From positions 124,001 to 188,000 of the forward strand of contig NZ_CP076543.1 in assembly GCF_030440515.1 (NCBI RefSeq): a stretch of DNA of 64,000 nucleotides, given 5' to 3'. Shown here one piece after another: positions 37,512 through 46,245 of this stretch. The position numbers and the translations under genes were made by a program. Numbering within the stretch: position 1 is the stretch's first letter; each line of letters begins with the position of its first letter. Under the pieces are notes generated by a model that saw only the letters and a list, made by a program, of their open reading frames with translations, was not told the DNA's origin and searched no databases. This stretch comes from Streptomyces xanthophaeus (GTDB lineage Bacteria; Actinomycetota; Actinomycetes; Streptomycetales; Streptomycetaceae).

Positions 37512-38252
37512 ATGGGACTAGCGGCACAAAGGACCCGACCCCTGTTGACGACAGCAACCGAAGTCTTCACAGTCCGGCCGTACACCCCGCATTGCCAGGT
37601 GATCAGCACCGAAGGCGATCATGCCGTCATAGGTATTTCCCCGGGGAACAGTTACTTTTCGGCCCAACGTGTCAATGACCTTGCCCACTGGGGCCTGCGC
37701 AACTTCGAGCAGGTCGACCTCATCTACACCGACATGCACGTGGCCGAGATGTACGAGGCTCTCGGCTACGGCGAGGACGAAGCGCGCCGGAAGGCGGTGA
37801 AGAACCTGCGCGGCGTCCGCGCCAAGGTGAACAACGCCGCCGCGGAGGCCGACCCCACCGGCACCCGCCTCCGCGCCCGCCCGATGTCCTCCCTCACCGA
37901 CATCCCGGCCTACCGGGCGCTCCACAGTCACCTGACCACCCTTCTGGACACCGACCCGGAGTTCCGCAAGACCAGCAACTCGCTGGTCGACGCGTTCCTC
38001 TCGTCCAAGGTCCTGAACGGGAAGGCCGCCACCACGCGGCAGCGCGACGTGTGCCTGGAGTACGTCTGCGCCGAGATGCCGCTCTTCCTCGACACGCCGG
38101 CCATCCTCGGCGTGCCGTCCTCCCTCAATTGCTACCACCAGCTCCTGCCCATGGCGGAACTGCTCTACTCACGCGGCTCGGGCCTGCGCGCCTCGCGCAA
38201 CCAGGGTCACGCCATCATCACCCCCGCCGAAGGAGCTCCCGATGTCCACTGA
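37512..38252 (+). CDS. tRNA-dependent cyclodipeptide synthase, NYH subfamily, cyclo(Tyr-Tyr)-synthase-like
   Basis: This is a protein of 246 residues of the CDPS family, which diverts two aminoacyl-tRNAs into a diketopiperazine. Family residues align with a constant +6 offset to AlbC: catalytic Ser43 and Asn46 in GISPGNSYF, Tyr184 and Glu188 in [10 protein letters not shown], and Tyr208-His209 in NCYHQLLP. Asn plus Tyr-His places it in the NYH group. Blocks such as [30 protein letters not shown] and [18 protein letters not shown] match, from memory, M. tuberculosis Rv2275, the cyclo(L-Tyr-L-Tyr) synthase, far better than AlbC. The ATG at 37512 is the only in-frame ATG/GTG giving a normal length; its ribosome-binding site is poor. 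The stop lies inside the P450 gene, so translation is coupled. Confidence 0.92.
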   Translation: MGLAAQRTRPLLTTATEVFTVRPYTPHCQVISTEGDHAVIGISPGNSYFSAQRVNDLAHWGLRNFEQVDLIYTDMHVAEMYEALGYGEDEARRKAVKNLRGVRAKVNNAAAEADPTGTRLRARPMSSLTDIPAYRALHSHLTTLLDTDPEFRKTSNSLVDAFLSSKVLNGKAATTRQRDVCLEYVCAEMPLFLDTPAILGVPSSLNCYHQLLPMAELLYSRGSGLRASRNQGHAIITPAEGAPDVH

Positions 38253-39426
38253 GACCCTGCTCGACTTCCCCTTCTCCGCGCGCGGCGACCAGCTCCCGGC
38301 CGAGATCGAGGAGCTGCGCGCCGAACCGGTGAAGCGGGTCCGCACGATAGCCGGGGACGAAGCCTGGCTCGTCTCCTCCTATCCGCTGGCCAAGCAGGTC
38401 CTCGAGGATCCCCGGTTCAGCCTGAAGGACACCTCGGCCCCGGGTGCGCCCCGCCAGTACGCGCTGACGATCCCGCCCGAGGTCGTCAACAACATGGGCA
38501 ACATCACCGGGGCGGGACTGCGCAAGGCCGTCCTCAAGGCGATCAACCCGAAGACCGACGGGCTCACCGACTGGATGCGCGCCCAGGCCACCAGCCTGGT
38601 CGACAGCCTCCTGAGCCACGGGGCGCCGGTCGATCTGCGCGGCCGGTTCACCAACCCGTACGCCGAGAACCTGCACTGCCGCATCCTCGGCATTCCCGAG
38701 TCCGACGCGCCGCGCCTGGCGGCGAGCCTCGACATCGCGTTCATGAACTCGGCCTGCCCGGTCACCGGCGCCAAGCTCAACTGGGACCGCGACATCGCCT
38801 ACATGGTGGAGCGCCTCGACGACCCCACCACCACCGGCCTGATCGCCGAGCTCGCCGCCCTGCGCAACGACCCCGACTACGACCACCTGACGGACGAGAT
38901 GCTCGCCACCGTGGGCGTCACGCTGTTCGGTGCGGGGGTCATCTCCACCATGGGCTTCCTGACCATGGCGATCTTCTCCCTGCTCCAGAACCCCGAGATG
39001 TGGGAGCGGCTGCGCAAGGAGCCGGAGAAGATCCCGGCCGCGGTGGACGAACTCCTGCGCATCAACCTGTCGATCGCCGACGGCCTGCCCCGGCTCGCGC
39101 TGGAGGACGTCACCCTCGGCGACGTCGAGGTGAAGAAGGGCGAGCTGCTGCTCGTCCTGGTCGAGGCCGCCAACACCGACCCGGACGTGTACCCCGACCC
39201 GCACGTCGCGGACATCGACCGGCCGAACGCCGGTACGCACCTCTCCTTCGGCGGCGGCCAGCACTACTGCCCGGCCACCGCGCTCGGCAAGCGGCACACG
39301 GAGATCGCCATCGAGGTGCTCCTGGAGAAGATGCCCCACCTCGCCCTCGCCGTGCCGGTCGACCAGCTCGTGTGGCGTACCCGCTTCATGAAGCGCATCC
39401 CGGAGCGCCTGCCCGTGCTCTGGTGA
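38242..39426 (+). CDS. Cytochrome P450 of CYP121 (mycocyclosin synthase) type
   Basis: The protein has 394 residues. The haem-Cys loop is [14 protein letters not shown], the I-helix is [11 protein letters not shown] and the K-helix motif is DELLR. Long stretches agree, from memory, with M. tuberculosis CYP121: [18 protein letters not shown] [27 protein letters not shown] and VWRTRF to [12 protein letters not shown]121 couples the two tyrosine rings of cyclo(Tyr-Tyr) into mycocyclosin. Substrate-pocket residues Thr77, Asn85, Phe168, Trp182 and Ser237 appear kept, but the Gln385-Arg386 pair is Met383-Lys384 here and Met62 is Leu. The ATG lies 11 bases inside the CDPS gene, 6 bases after AGGAG. 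Ferredoxin partners are not in the operon. Confidence 0.93.
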   Translation: MSTETLLDFPFSARGDQLPAEIEELRAEPVKRVRTIAGDEAWLVSSYPLAKQVLEDPRFSLKDTSAPGAPRQYALTIPPEVVNNMGNITGAGLRKAVLKAINPKTDGLTDWMRAQATSLVDSLLSHGAPVDLRGRFTNPYAENLHCRILGIPESDAPRLAASLDIAFMNSACPVTGAKLNWDRDIAYMVERLDDPTTTGLIAELAALRNDPDYDHLTDEMLATVGVTLFGAGVISTMGFLTMAIFSLLQNPEMWERLRKEPEKIPAAVDELLRINLSIADGLPRLALEDVTLGDVEVKKGELLLVLVEAANTDPDVYPDPHVADIDRPNAGTHLSFGGGQHYCPATALGKRHTEIAIEVLLEKMPHLALAVPVDQLVWRTRFMKRIPERLPVLW

Positions 39427-39430
39427 TCAC

Positions 39431-39457
39431 GCAGGCGCGCGGGGACGACGCGCCTGC
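39431..39457 (+). terminator. First hairpin after the P450 gene
   Basis: GCAGGCGCG and CGCGCCTGC form a perfect 9-bp stem with a 9-base loop, 4 bases after the P450 stop. Confidence 0.6.
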
Positions 39458-39465
39458 CCTGTGAT

Positions 39466-39496
39466 GGCCCCGGCCGGGGGGAATCCGGCCGGGGCC
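39466..39496 (+). terminator. Second hairpin after the P450 gene
   Basis: GGCCCCGGCCGG and CCGGCCGGGGCC form a perfect 12-bp stem around GGGGAAT. With the hairpin before it, this marks the end of the two-gene CDPS-P450 transcript and separates it from the convergent hydrolase gene. Confidence 0.75.
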
Positions 39497-39531
39497 GTCG
39501 CCCTGCCCGCGCCCGGACCACGTACGTGCCG

Positions 39532-40359
39532 CTACGCCAGGAACGCCGCGACGGTCGCCACGAACCGGCCGGCGTCGTCGAGCCAGGGGTAGTGGCCCGC
39601 ACCCGGCTGTACGACGAACGTGGCTCCCGGGATCAGGTCGGCGAACTCGGCCACCGACCGAGGCGGGCTGTTCAGGTCGAACTCCCCCGCGAGCAGCAGC
39701 ACGGGGCTCCTCCAGGCCGCGAGCGCGGCGCGCGTGGCCCGCGGGTCGAAGGCTCCATCGGCCGCGAAGAGGGTGACGGCCTCCGTGTTGTCCGGGCGGG
39801 CCGCCGCCTGGTGCCGCCGGGCGGCGTCGTCCCACCGTCCGTGGAAGAAGGGGCTGATGGCATCCCAGTCGCTGCCGGTGCCCTCGGTGATCGCCTCCAG
39901 TGCCGCGAACGCCTCGGGGAACCACGGCTCGTCCTTCCGCAGCCGCGCGAGCTCCCGCCGACTCTCCCCGGTGATGACCACGCCGACGGCGCGGGTGCCG
40001 GGGGTGATCAGGGCGAGCCTGCGGACACGGTCCGGGTACCGGGCCGCGTACTGCGTGGCGAGGTTCGCCCCGGCCGAGTGGCCGAGCAGGTCGATCCGGG
40101 CGAGCCCGAGGTGCTCGCGCAGGGCCTCGATGTCCCCGACGAGGCGGTCGCAGCGGTAGGACGAGGTGTCCTCGGGGACCGCGGACCGGCCGGTGCCGCG
40201 CAGGTCCGGGACGATCAGCCGACGGTACGCGGACAGACCCCCGAGGTCGCCGAGGTAGCCGGAGTCCGCGGGGCCTCCGGGGATGCAGACGACCGGGTCG
40301 CCGCTCCCCAGGATGCGGTGGGCGAGCCGGGTTCCGTCAGGTGCGGTGAATGTGGGCAT
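39532..40359 (-). CDS. Alpha/beta-hydrolase (proline-iminopeptidase-like)
   Basis: The protein has 275 residues. It has PVVCIPGGPADSGYLGDLGG (HGGPG-like oxyanion loop), LLGHSAGANLATQYAARYP with the nucleophile Ser, VLLLAGEFDLNSPP with the acid, and QPGAGHYPWLDD with the His. The HGGPG-type loop suggests an S33 aminopeptidase or lactone/ester hydrolase. Two starts are possible: ATG 40380 lies inside a palindrome and has no ribosome-binding site, while ATG 40359 (MPTFTAPDGTRLAH) has AGGA 8 bases before it and is preferred. It is divergent from a helix-turn-helix gene across that palindrome. Confidence 0.82.
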   Translation of the reverse strand: MPTFTAPDGTRLAHRILGSGDPVVCIPGGPADSGYLGDLGGLSAYRRLIVPDLRGTGRSAVPEDTSSYRCDRLVGDIEALREHLGLARIDLLGHSAGANLATQYAARYPDRVRRLALITPGTRAVGVVITGESRRELARLRKDEPWFPEAFAALEAITEGTGSDWDAISPFFHGRWDDAARRHQAAARPDNTEAVTLFAADGAFDPRATRAALAAWRSPVLLLAGEFDLNSPPRSVAEFADLIPGATFVVQPGAGHYPWLDDAGRFVATVAAFLA

Positions 40360-40378
40360 GCCGCGGATCCTGACAGTC

Positions 40379-40404
40379 ATAACCTGGTTGTACAACCTGG
40401 TTAT
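40379..40404. promoter_or_regulatory. 26-bp palindromic operator between divergent genes
   Basis: ATAACCTGGTTG and TACAACCTGGTTAT form a 26-base palindrome centred on GTAC. Each half is itself near-palindromic (AACCTGGTT, at 40381 and 40394, a 13-base step). It lies between the hydrolase start and the leaderless regulator gene, so the regulator probably binds it and controls both directions. Confidence 0.65.
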
Positions 40405-40425
40405 GGCGCAGGGCGCGCCGCGGTG

Positions 40426-40431
40426 TATAAC
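40426..40431 (+). promoter_or_regulatory. -10 of a leaderless regulator transcript
   Basis: TATAAC ends 6 bases before the GTG at 40438 with no ribosome-binding site between. The 26-bp palindrome occupies the -35 side. Confidence 0.5.
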
Positions 40432-40437
40432 CGAGTG

Positions 40438-41064
40438 GTGGCAGACCGAGAGAGTGCGCGGCGGACATCCGGCCCCCTGACCGAGGAACAGGCTGTGCGG
40501 ATGCTCGCCGGCATGAACGAGGTCATCCGCGCGGGTGAGGAGATGCGGAAGCTGCGCTCCGAGATGATCAAGCTGTTCGCCGGCTTCGGCTGGACCCAGG
40601 ACACGATCGCCCGGATCACCGACATGAGTCAGCCCGCCGTGTCCAAGCAGGTGGCGAAGTACGCGGTCGGCACTCATACGCCGCCGATGGGGTTCGCCCT
40701 CGACCAGTACGACACCCCGTGGCTCGAAGGGCGTCTGTGGGGGCTGGCGGAGGCGGTCGCCGAGACCCTCGACGCCGCTCGCTGCACCCGCTGCGTGGAC
40801 GCGCTCGCCCGGGGCCGGAAGCGCTTCACACCCCGGACCGTCGACGAGCTGCGGCGCCTCCTCGAAGACGACCTGACGCTCCGTCGCGCTGAGCTGCCCG
40901 CGGGTTTCCGGGCCGCCTACGACGAGATCAGCCGTGGTCTCGACGTCCCGCCGAAGGCGACGGCCGATGCGCCGGTGACGGTTTCGGCCTCGGTACGCCG
41001 CACCCTCGCCCACCAGTTGCAGCGCGACCGGCTCCAGGACGAGCGGCTCCCGGGCGGGCGCTGA
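40438..41064 (+). CDS. Helix-turn-helix DNA-binding regulator
   Basis: The protein has 208 residues. The N-terminal helical region (LTEEQAVRMLAGMNEVIRAG) leads to a helix-turn-helix, FGWTQDTIARITDMSQPAVS then KQVAKY. The C-terminal half (ARCTRCVDALARGRKRF) has two Cys and no known effector domain. GTG 40438 is chosen on leaderless spacing; GTG 40435 is equally possible. It is divergent from the alpha/beta-hydrolase and next to a strong palindrome, so it is likely a local repressor (inference). Confidence 0.7.
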   Translation: MADRESARRTSGPLTEEQAVRMLAGMNEVIRAGEEMRKLRSEMIKLFAGFGWTQDTIARITDMSQPAVSKQVAKYAVGTHTPPMGFALDQYDTPWLEGRLWGLAEAVAETLDAARCTRCVDALARGRKRFTPRTVDELRRLLEDDLTLRRAELPAGFRAAYDEISRGLDVPPKATADAPVTVSASVRRTLAHQLQRDRLQDERLPGGR

Positions 41065-41242
41065 TCCCTCCACCTGCGCCGATCGGACGATGCGTCCGGC
41101 GCGGCCGGGCGGCGCACCACGCCCTGCCGGAGCGGCCGGCTGTCCCGTACCGGACAGATGCCCCCTTCGGCCTGCGCTGGCACGATCTCCGCTGCTGAAG
41201 TATGTGTGGTCAGCACTCCGATCGGAGAAGGGGAAGATCCTC

Positions 41243-41773
41243 ATGCGCAGTCGACTCCGCGGCACCCTCGCCACCGGCTTCGTCGGCACCACGGCGGCCC
41301 TCGTCGCCCTGCTCGTTCCCGGCACCGCCCACGCCGCCCCGGCGAAGCTCAGCCACGCGTCGGCCGTGAGCCAACTGAACGCGACGGGCGGGATCGTCCT
41401 GTCCTCCAGCGGTGGTTGCAGCAACCGGAACAACGCCACCTGCACCTCGCTGGAGCAGGTGAATGCCGCCACCATCAGCGACGTCCGCACCCTGCGCACC
41501 GCGAGCCACTGCGCCCTCACCATCACGGGCGGAACCGAGGTGGGACACGCCTCGGGCACCTACAGCCACTGGAACGGCTACAAGATCGACTTCAGCCCGA
41601 CCAGCTGTGTCAGCAACTACGTCACCGGCAGCTTCACCCGGATCGCCGACCGCGGGGACGGCGCCGCCCGCTACCGGTCCGCCGCGGGCAACGTCTATGC
41701 CCGCGAGGGCAACCACTGGGACGTCACCTTCTGCGGCGGCAGCGCGGCCTGCACCTCCGCGGCCAGTTCCTGA
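41243..41773 (+). CDS. Secreted M15-like zinc peptidase
   Basis: The protein has 176 residues with a Sec signal (GFVGTTAALVALLVPGTAHA) and a mature part of ~145 residues with three Cys pairs. HWNGYKID gives H-x6-D and REGNHWD gives E-x2-H. These are the zinc-ligand and base patterns of VanX/M15-type D-Ala-D-Ala peptidases, in the right order and spacing. Target is likely peptidoglycan stems or an incoming dipeptide. The ATG lies after a GGGGAAG, and the longer frame upstream has no signal. Confidence 0.6.
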   Translation: MRSRLRGTLATGFVGTTAALVALLVPGTAHAAPAKLSHASAVSQLNATGGIVLSSSGGCSNRNNATCTSLEQVNAATISDVRTLRTASHCALTITGGTEVGHASGTYSHWNGYKIDFSPTSCVSNYVTGSFTRIADRGDGAARYRSAAGNVYAREGNHWDVTFCGGSAACTSAASS

Positions 41774-41794
41774 GCACACCCGACCGCAGGTCGG

Positions 41795-41899
41795 CGGGCC
41801 CGGGCCCGGCACACTCGCGGCCCGGGCCCGGCGCACTCCCCGGCCGGGCCCGGTGCACCTCCGCCGGGCCCGGTGCACCTCCGCCGGGCCCGGCCGGGC
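41795..41899. repeat. Degenerate 20-bp GC-rich tandem repeats
   Basis: Between the M15-like gene and the convergent phosphotransferase are about five copies of a 20-21 base unit, best seen as GCCGGGCCCGGTGCACCTCC (two adjacent copies at ~41843-41882). Each unit contains the palindrome GGGCCC, so the array can fold into several hairpins and may be a two-way terminator. Confidence 0.6.
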
Positions 41900-41900
41900 C

Positions 41901-42809
41901 TCACCGCGGGTCCTCTCCCAGCACCTCCCGGATCACGTGCCGGGCGTTGGCCGCCATCACCCGGTTCGTCGTGCGGTAGTAGGGCAGCGCGTTCAGTGCC
42001 TGCGAGAGCGTCCGCCCCCGGCCTCGGCGCCAGGTCGCTTCGTCCACGCCGAGCTCCTCGCGGAAGACCGCCCTCGCACCGGTCGGCAGCAGGTTCCACG
42101 CCGGGAACAGATCACAGGCGGGATCTCCCACCCCCATGCACCCGAAGTCGATGACCGACGTCAGCCTGCCCCCGTCCACCAGCAGGTTGCCCGGCGTCAG
42201 ATCGGAGTGCAGCCACACCGGCGGCCCGTCCCACTCCGGGGCCCGCAGCGCGTCCTCCCATACGGCGGCCACGGCATCGCAGTCGACGCCCTCCTCCGGG
42301 ATCTCCCGCAGCTGCTCGATCGCGGCCCGGGTCGGCGCGTCGAGCAAGGCGAGCGGCCCCCCGCGGTAGGCCTTCGGCGCGCCCGGCAGCGTGATGCCCT
42401 GCATCGCCGCCACGAAGGCGGCGAGGTCACGGGCCAGTGCCACGGGCTCGTGCAGCGCCCCGGCCTCGGGGTTCTCCCCCGCCAGCCACCGGTACACCGA
42501 CCACGACCACGGATAGCCCTGCGCGGGCTCCCCGGCCCCGAGGACCTCGGGGACGGCCGTGGGCAGGCGGTGTGCGAGGCGCGGCAGCCACTCCCGCTCC
42601 ATCGCCACGTCCTCGGCCCCGCCCGCCAGCATCGGCAGCCGTACGACCATGCTGTCGCCCAGCCGGTACATCTCGTTGACCGTGCCGCCCGACGGCAGCC
42701 GTTCCACGGTCAGACCGGCCCACCGGGGGAACTGACCGGCGATCAGACGGCGTACGAGGTCCTCGTCGACGGGGTGCGCGCCTGGATGCATCATCTGTGC
42801 GGTGCTCAT
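41901..42809 (-). CDS. APH-family (aminoglycoside phosphotransferase-like) kinase
   Basis: The protein has 302 residues. It has the APH fold: LPSGGTVNEMYRLGDSMVVR (nucleotide loop), the catalytic motif WLHSDLTPGNLLVDGG and metal-binding VIDFGCMGVGDPACDL. All key Asp/Asn residues are present. Such genes often phosphorylate aminoglycosides or macrolides, or small metabolites (homoserine, choline); no specific substrate can be read. The start MSTAQMMHPGAHPV is chosen since upstream codons lack homology. Confidence 0.82.
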   Translation of the reverse strand: MSTAQMMHPGAHPVDEDLVRRLIAGQFPRWAGLTVERLPSGGTVNEMYRLGDSMVVRLPMLAGGAEDVAMEREWLPRLAHRLPTAVPEVLGAGEPAQGYPWSWSVYRWLAGENPEAGALHEPVALARDLAAFVAAMQGITLPGAPKAYRGGPLALLDAPTRAAIEQLREIPEEGVDCDAVAAVWEDALRAPEWDGPPVWLHSDLTPGNLLVDGGRLTSVIDFGCMGVGDPACDLFPAWNLLPTGARAVFREELGVDEATWRRGRGRTLSQALNALPYYRTTNRVMAANARHVIREVLGEDPR

Positions 42810-42951
42810 GGAGTCCCATCCGATCGCCGACCGCCCGCGGGAGCAAACCCTTTTCCCACCACACCCGTGCGCGGCCCCGTTGCCCGACCTGGGTCGTGAT
42901 CGTTTGCGTGGCTGACGGGACATCCGGGGCGGTCATCGACGGACAGGGCGA

Positions 42952-45900
42952 GTGGTCGGGTTGCGAGTTGCGCGAAGGACCGTTCTGCAGGCGGCTTCGG
43001 CGGGCGCCCTGACGGGGCTGCTCGGCCGCGCGTCCGCGGCGGCGGCCGTCCCGGGCGGCGGCGCCGGGGACCCGGTCAGGCTGCGCTTCACCCGGGCGAC
43101 CAACGGAGCGGCCACCGCCACCGCCACCGGGGACCGGGTCGTCGCCGAGGTTCAGGGCGTGCTCTGGTCGCTGCCTCCGGACGGTTCGCCGGCGACGGCG
43201 CTGACCCCGCCCGACCTCGAACCCGGCCGCCCGGTGTTCTCCCCCGACGGCCGCCGGGTGGCGATGAGCGCCTACCGCGGCGGCGCCTTCCACATCTGGG
43301 TGATGAACGCGGACGGCTCCGGCCTGCGCCCGCTCACCGACGGGCCGTTCGACCACCGTGCGCCCGCCTGGTCGCCCGACGGCCGCTCCCTCGCCTTCTG
43401 TTCCGAGCGCGGCGGTGATCCGGTGGCCGGGAGCCCGTACCGGATCTGGACCGTCACCGTGACCGGCGGCCGCCCGCGCCGGCTGACGGGTCTGCCTGGA
43501 CAGGACGGCCCCGGCCAGGACGGGGAGTGGGAGGACTTCGACCCGGTCTGGTCTCCGGACGGCTCGCGCGTCCTGTTCGTACGCGGCACGCCCACCGGGG
43601 AGACCCTGACCGCCCGGACCCTCGCCTCCGTGGCCGCGGACCCCGGCGGAGGCGGCCCGGTCCGGGTCGAGCACACCGTCACCGACGGCAGGCTGCTGGC
43701 TCCCGCGCTCTCCCCGTCCGGACGCACCGCCTGGCTGTGCGCGACCCCGGGCCCCCGCAAGGCCGAGAACCTCTCCCTCTTCGCCGACGGCCGTCCGGTC
43801 CCCCTCGAGGGTGACCTCGCACCCGCTCCCCCGCGCTGGATCGGCGACGACCGGCTGCTGATCACCCTCGACGGCCGGTTCCGGGTGATCCGCCCCCACC
43901 GGGACGACGGCGACGCCGGCAGCGAGATCTCCCTCGACGCCACCCTCGAAGTGGCCCGACCCCGCTACCGGGTCAAGGAGTACGTCCTGGAGGCCGAACG
44001 GAGCCTTCCGGTCCGGGGCATCCACCTGCCGGCCCTCTCCCCCGACGGCCGCCGTGTCGCCTTCGCCGCACTCAACGCGCTGTGGGTCGCGCCCGTCACC
44101 GGAGGCGCACCACGCAAGATCGTCCAGGCCCCCGTGACGGCCTACGTCCAGGGGCCGGTGTGGAGCCCGGACGGCCGCGCGCTGGTCTACACCGACGACC
44201 GCGACGGCCTGAACACCGTGCGCCGCCGGGAGCTCGACAGCGGCCGGGAGAGCGTCCTCGCCCCGGGCGGGCGCGTCTACGGGGTGCTGTCGCCGGACGG
44301 TACGAGGCTCGCCGCCCTCGATCTCGCCGGGCGGCTCCTCGTCCGCGACCTCGCGACCGGGACCGAGACCCCGCTGGTCGCGGCCCTCGGCGGCGGCGGT
44401 CTGCCGGGCCCGCCCAGCTGGTCGCCCGACGGCCGTCTTCTGGCCCTCTGCGACCGCAACCGGCTCAGCCGGCGCTTCCGCGAGGGCTACAACCTCATCC
44501 GGATCGTCGACTCCGCCACCGGCGCCGCCCGCCTGCACGCGCTCGCCCCGCACGCCTCGCTCGCGGACCGCTACGCCTCCGGCCCGGTCTGGTCGCCCGA
44601 CGGCCGTTTCCTGGCCTGCGTCGGCGAGTCCGCCCTCTGGCTGCTGCCCGTCGGCCCCGACGGCGCCCCGACCGGACCGGCCCGCCGCCTGACCGACGAG
44701 CCCGCCGACCACCCATCGTGGTCCGCCGATTCCCGCACCCTGCTCTACCAGTCCTGTGCCCGGTTGCGCCTGCTCTCCCTCGACGGATCCGGAGCACCCG
44801 CCGGAGCGCCCCGGACCGTACCGGTCTCCCTGAACTACCGGCGCCCCGCGCCCGTCGACACCGTCGTGCACGCGGGACTGCTGTGGGACGCCACCGGCTC
44901 CGCGCCCCGCGCCGACGTCGACGTCGTGATCGGCGGCGGCCGGATCACCGCCGTCGAGCCGCACCGGCCGGGCCGCCGCGCCGCCCGCACCGTGGACTGC
45001 TCCGACGGCACGGTCCTGCCGGGCCTGTGGGACGCGCACGTCCATCCGTACCCCTACACCTACGGGGCGCGCCAGGGTGCGCTGCACCTCGCGTACGGGG
45101 TCACGACCGTGGTCTCGCTCGGTGGTTCCGCCTACGAACAGGCCCGGCTGCGCGAGGACATCCGGGCCGGGCTGCTCGCCGCTCCCCGCCTGCTGGCGGG
45201 CGGGGAGCTCCTCGACGGCTCGCGGGTCGCCTACAGCATGGGGCGCGCCCATCGCACGCGAGCCGGGTTCGCCCGCTCGCTGGCCCGGGCCGCGGCGCTG
45301 GACTGGGACTTCGTCAAGACGTACGTACGAGCTCCCTACGAGCAGATGGCCGAGGCGGCCCGTTTCGCGCACGAGCGGCTCGGTGTCCTGGCCGGCTCCC
45401 ACCTGTGCGCCCCCGGCATCCGGTCCGGCCAGGACCTGACCACGCACCTGGTGGCGACCGAGCGTGCCGAGTACGGGCACGGTGCGACCCCGCGGGGGCA
45501 CACGTACCAGGACACCCTGGAGGTCTACACGCACGGCGGTCTCGATCTGATCGCCACCCCCTTCACGGCCCTCCCGCTGATCGGCGCCGATCCGGCGCTC
45601 GCCGACGATCCGCGGGTGACGTCCCTGATGCCGCCCTGGGACGTGGCGGCCATCCGGGCCGCGGCCGCCGCGCCGCCGAGCGCGGAACAGAGCGCGGCGC
45701 TGGAGCGGGAGGTCGGCGTCTACCGCCGTGTCGTCGAAGGCGGCGGGCTCCTCGCGCTGGGCACCGACGCGCCGCTCACCCCGGTCGGTCTCCATCTCCA
45801 CCTCGCCCTGCGGGCCCTGCACCGGTACGGGCTGACACCGGCGGAGGCCCTGACCACGGTGACCCTGAACCCGGCCCGGATGTTCGGCGTCGCGGACCGG

Positions 45901-46146
45901 CTCGGCACGGTCGAGCCCGGCCGGATCGCCGACCTCACCCTGGTCGACGGCGATCCGTTCACCGACTTCGACGACCTGGTCCGCGTACGGGCGACCGTCC
46001 GCGGCGGGAACCTGCGTGAACGCCCCGCCCTGGAGCGTGCCTTCACCCCGTCCGCCGAGCCACCGGACCCGTCCCCGGACCCGGCCGGCTGGCGCGCGGT
46101 ACTGGACCAGATGCTGCGCGACGGCTGCTGCACCCCGCACGGCTAG
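42952..46146 (+). CDS. Tat-exported amidohydrolase with TolB/PD40-type beta-propeller
   Basis: The protein has 1064 residues. The Tat signal is VARRTVLQAASAGALTG. Residues ~50-640 carry many PD40/WD-like repeats with WSPDGR or FSPDGR cores. The C-terminal ~400 residues are a metal-dependent amidohydrolase: LWDAHVHPYPY (H696, H698), a candidate Lys in DWDFVKTYV, SHLCAPG and LALGTDAPLTP (D939), ending NPARMFGVADRLGTVEPGR. Family members cleave cyclic amides, dipeptides or organophosphates outside the cell. GTG 42952 gives the signal peptide. The 6-kb open frame on the opposite strand is a composition artefact. Confidence 0.9.
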   Translation: MVGLRVARRTVLQAASAGALTGLLGRASAAAAVPGGGAGDPVRLRFTRATNGAATATATGDRVVAEVQGVLWSLPPDGSPATALTPPDLEPGRPVFSPDGRRVAMSAYRGGAFHIWVMNADGSGLRPLTDGPFDHRAPAWSPDGRSLAFCSERGGDPVAGSPYRIWTVTVTGGRPRRLTGLPGQDGPGQDGEWEDFDPVWSPDGSRVLFVRGTPTGETLTARTLASVAADPGGGGPVRVEHTVTDGRLLAPALSPSGRTAWLCATPGPRKAENLSLFADGRPVPLEGDLAPAPPRWIGDDRLLITLDGRFRVIRPHRDDGDAGSEISLDATLEVARPRYRVKEYVLEAERSLPVRGIHLPALSPDGRRVAFAALNALWVAPVTGGAPRKIVQAPVTAYVQGPVWSPDGRALVYTDDRDGLNTVRRRELDSGRESVLAPGGRVYGVLSPDGTRLAALDLAGRLLVRDLATGTETPLVAALGGGGLPGPPSWSPDGRLLALCDRNRLSRRFREGYNLIRIVDSATGAARLHALAPHASLADRYASGPVWSPDGRFLACVGESALWLLPVGPDGAPTGPARRLTDEPADHPSWSADSRTLLYQSCARLRLLSLDGSGAPAGAPRTVPVSLNYRRPAPVDTVVHAGLLWDATGSAPRADVDVVIGGGRITAVEPHRPGRRAARTVDCSDGTVLPGLWDAHVHPYPYTYGARQGALHLAYGVTTVVSLGGSAYEQARLREDIRAGLLAAPRLLAGGELLDGSRVAYSMGRAHRTRAGFARSLARAAALDWDFVKTYVRAPYEQMAEAARFAHERLGVLAGSHLCAPGIRSGQDLTTHLVATERAEYGHGATPRGHTYQDTLEVYTHGGLDLIATPFTALPLIGADPALADDPRVTSLMPPWDVAAIRAAAAAPPSAEQSAALEREVGVYRRVVEGGGLLALGTDAPLTPVGLHLHLALRALHRYGLTPAEALTTVTLNPARMFGVADRLGTVEPGRIADLTLVDGDPFTDFDDLVRVRATVRGGNLRERPALERAFTPSAEPPDPSPDPAGWRAVLDQMLRDGCCTPHG

Positions 46147-46233
46147 GCCGTCGCTTCCTCGGCACCGTCGCCGCGGCCGGCCGGTCGGAGCTGCGCTGCG
46201 CCGGTGGGCCACGGCCCTGTCGGTGGCGGCGCC

Positions 46234-46239
46234 TACAGT
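46234..46239 (+). promoter_or_regulatory. -10 for a leaderless AbiEii-like gene
   Basis: TACAGT ends 6 bases before the ATG at 46246; no ribosome-binding site is present. Confidence 0.4.
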
Positions 46240-46245
46240 CGCGGC

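Noticed and set aside
41795..41899. CRISPR-like array
   Set aside because: Units are adjacent without unique spacers and vary in sequence.
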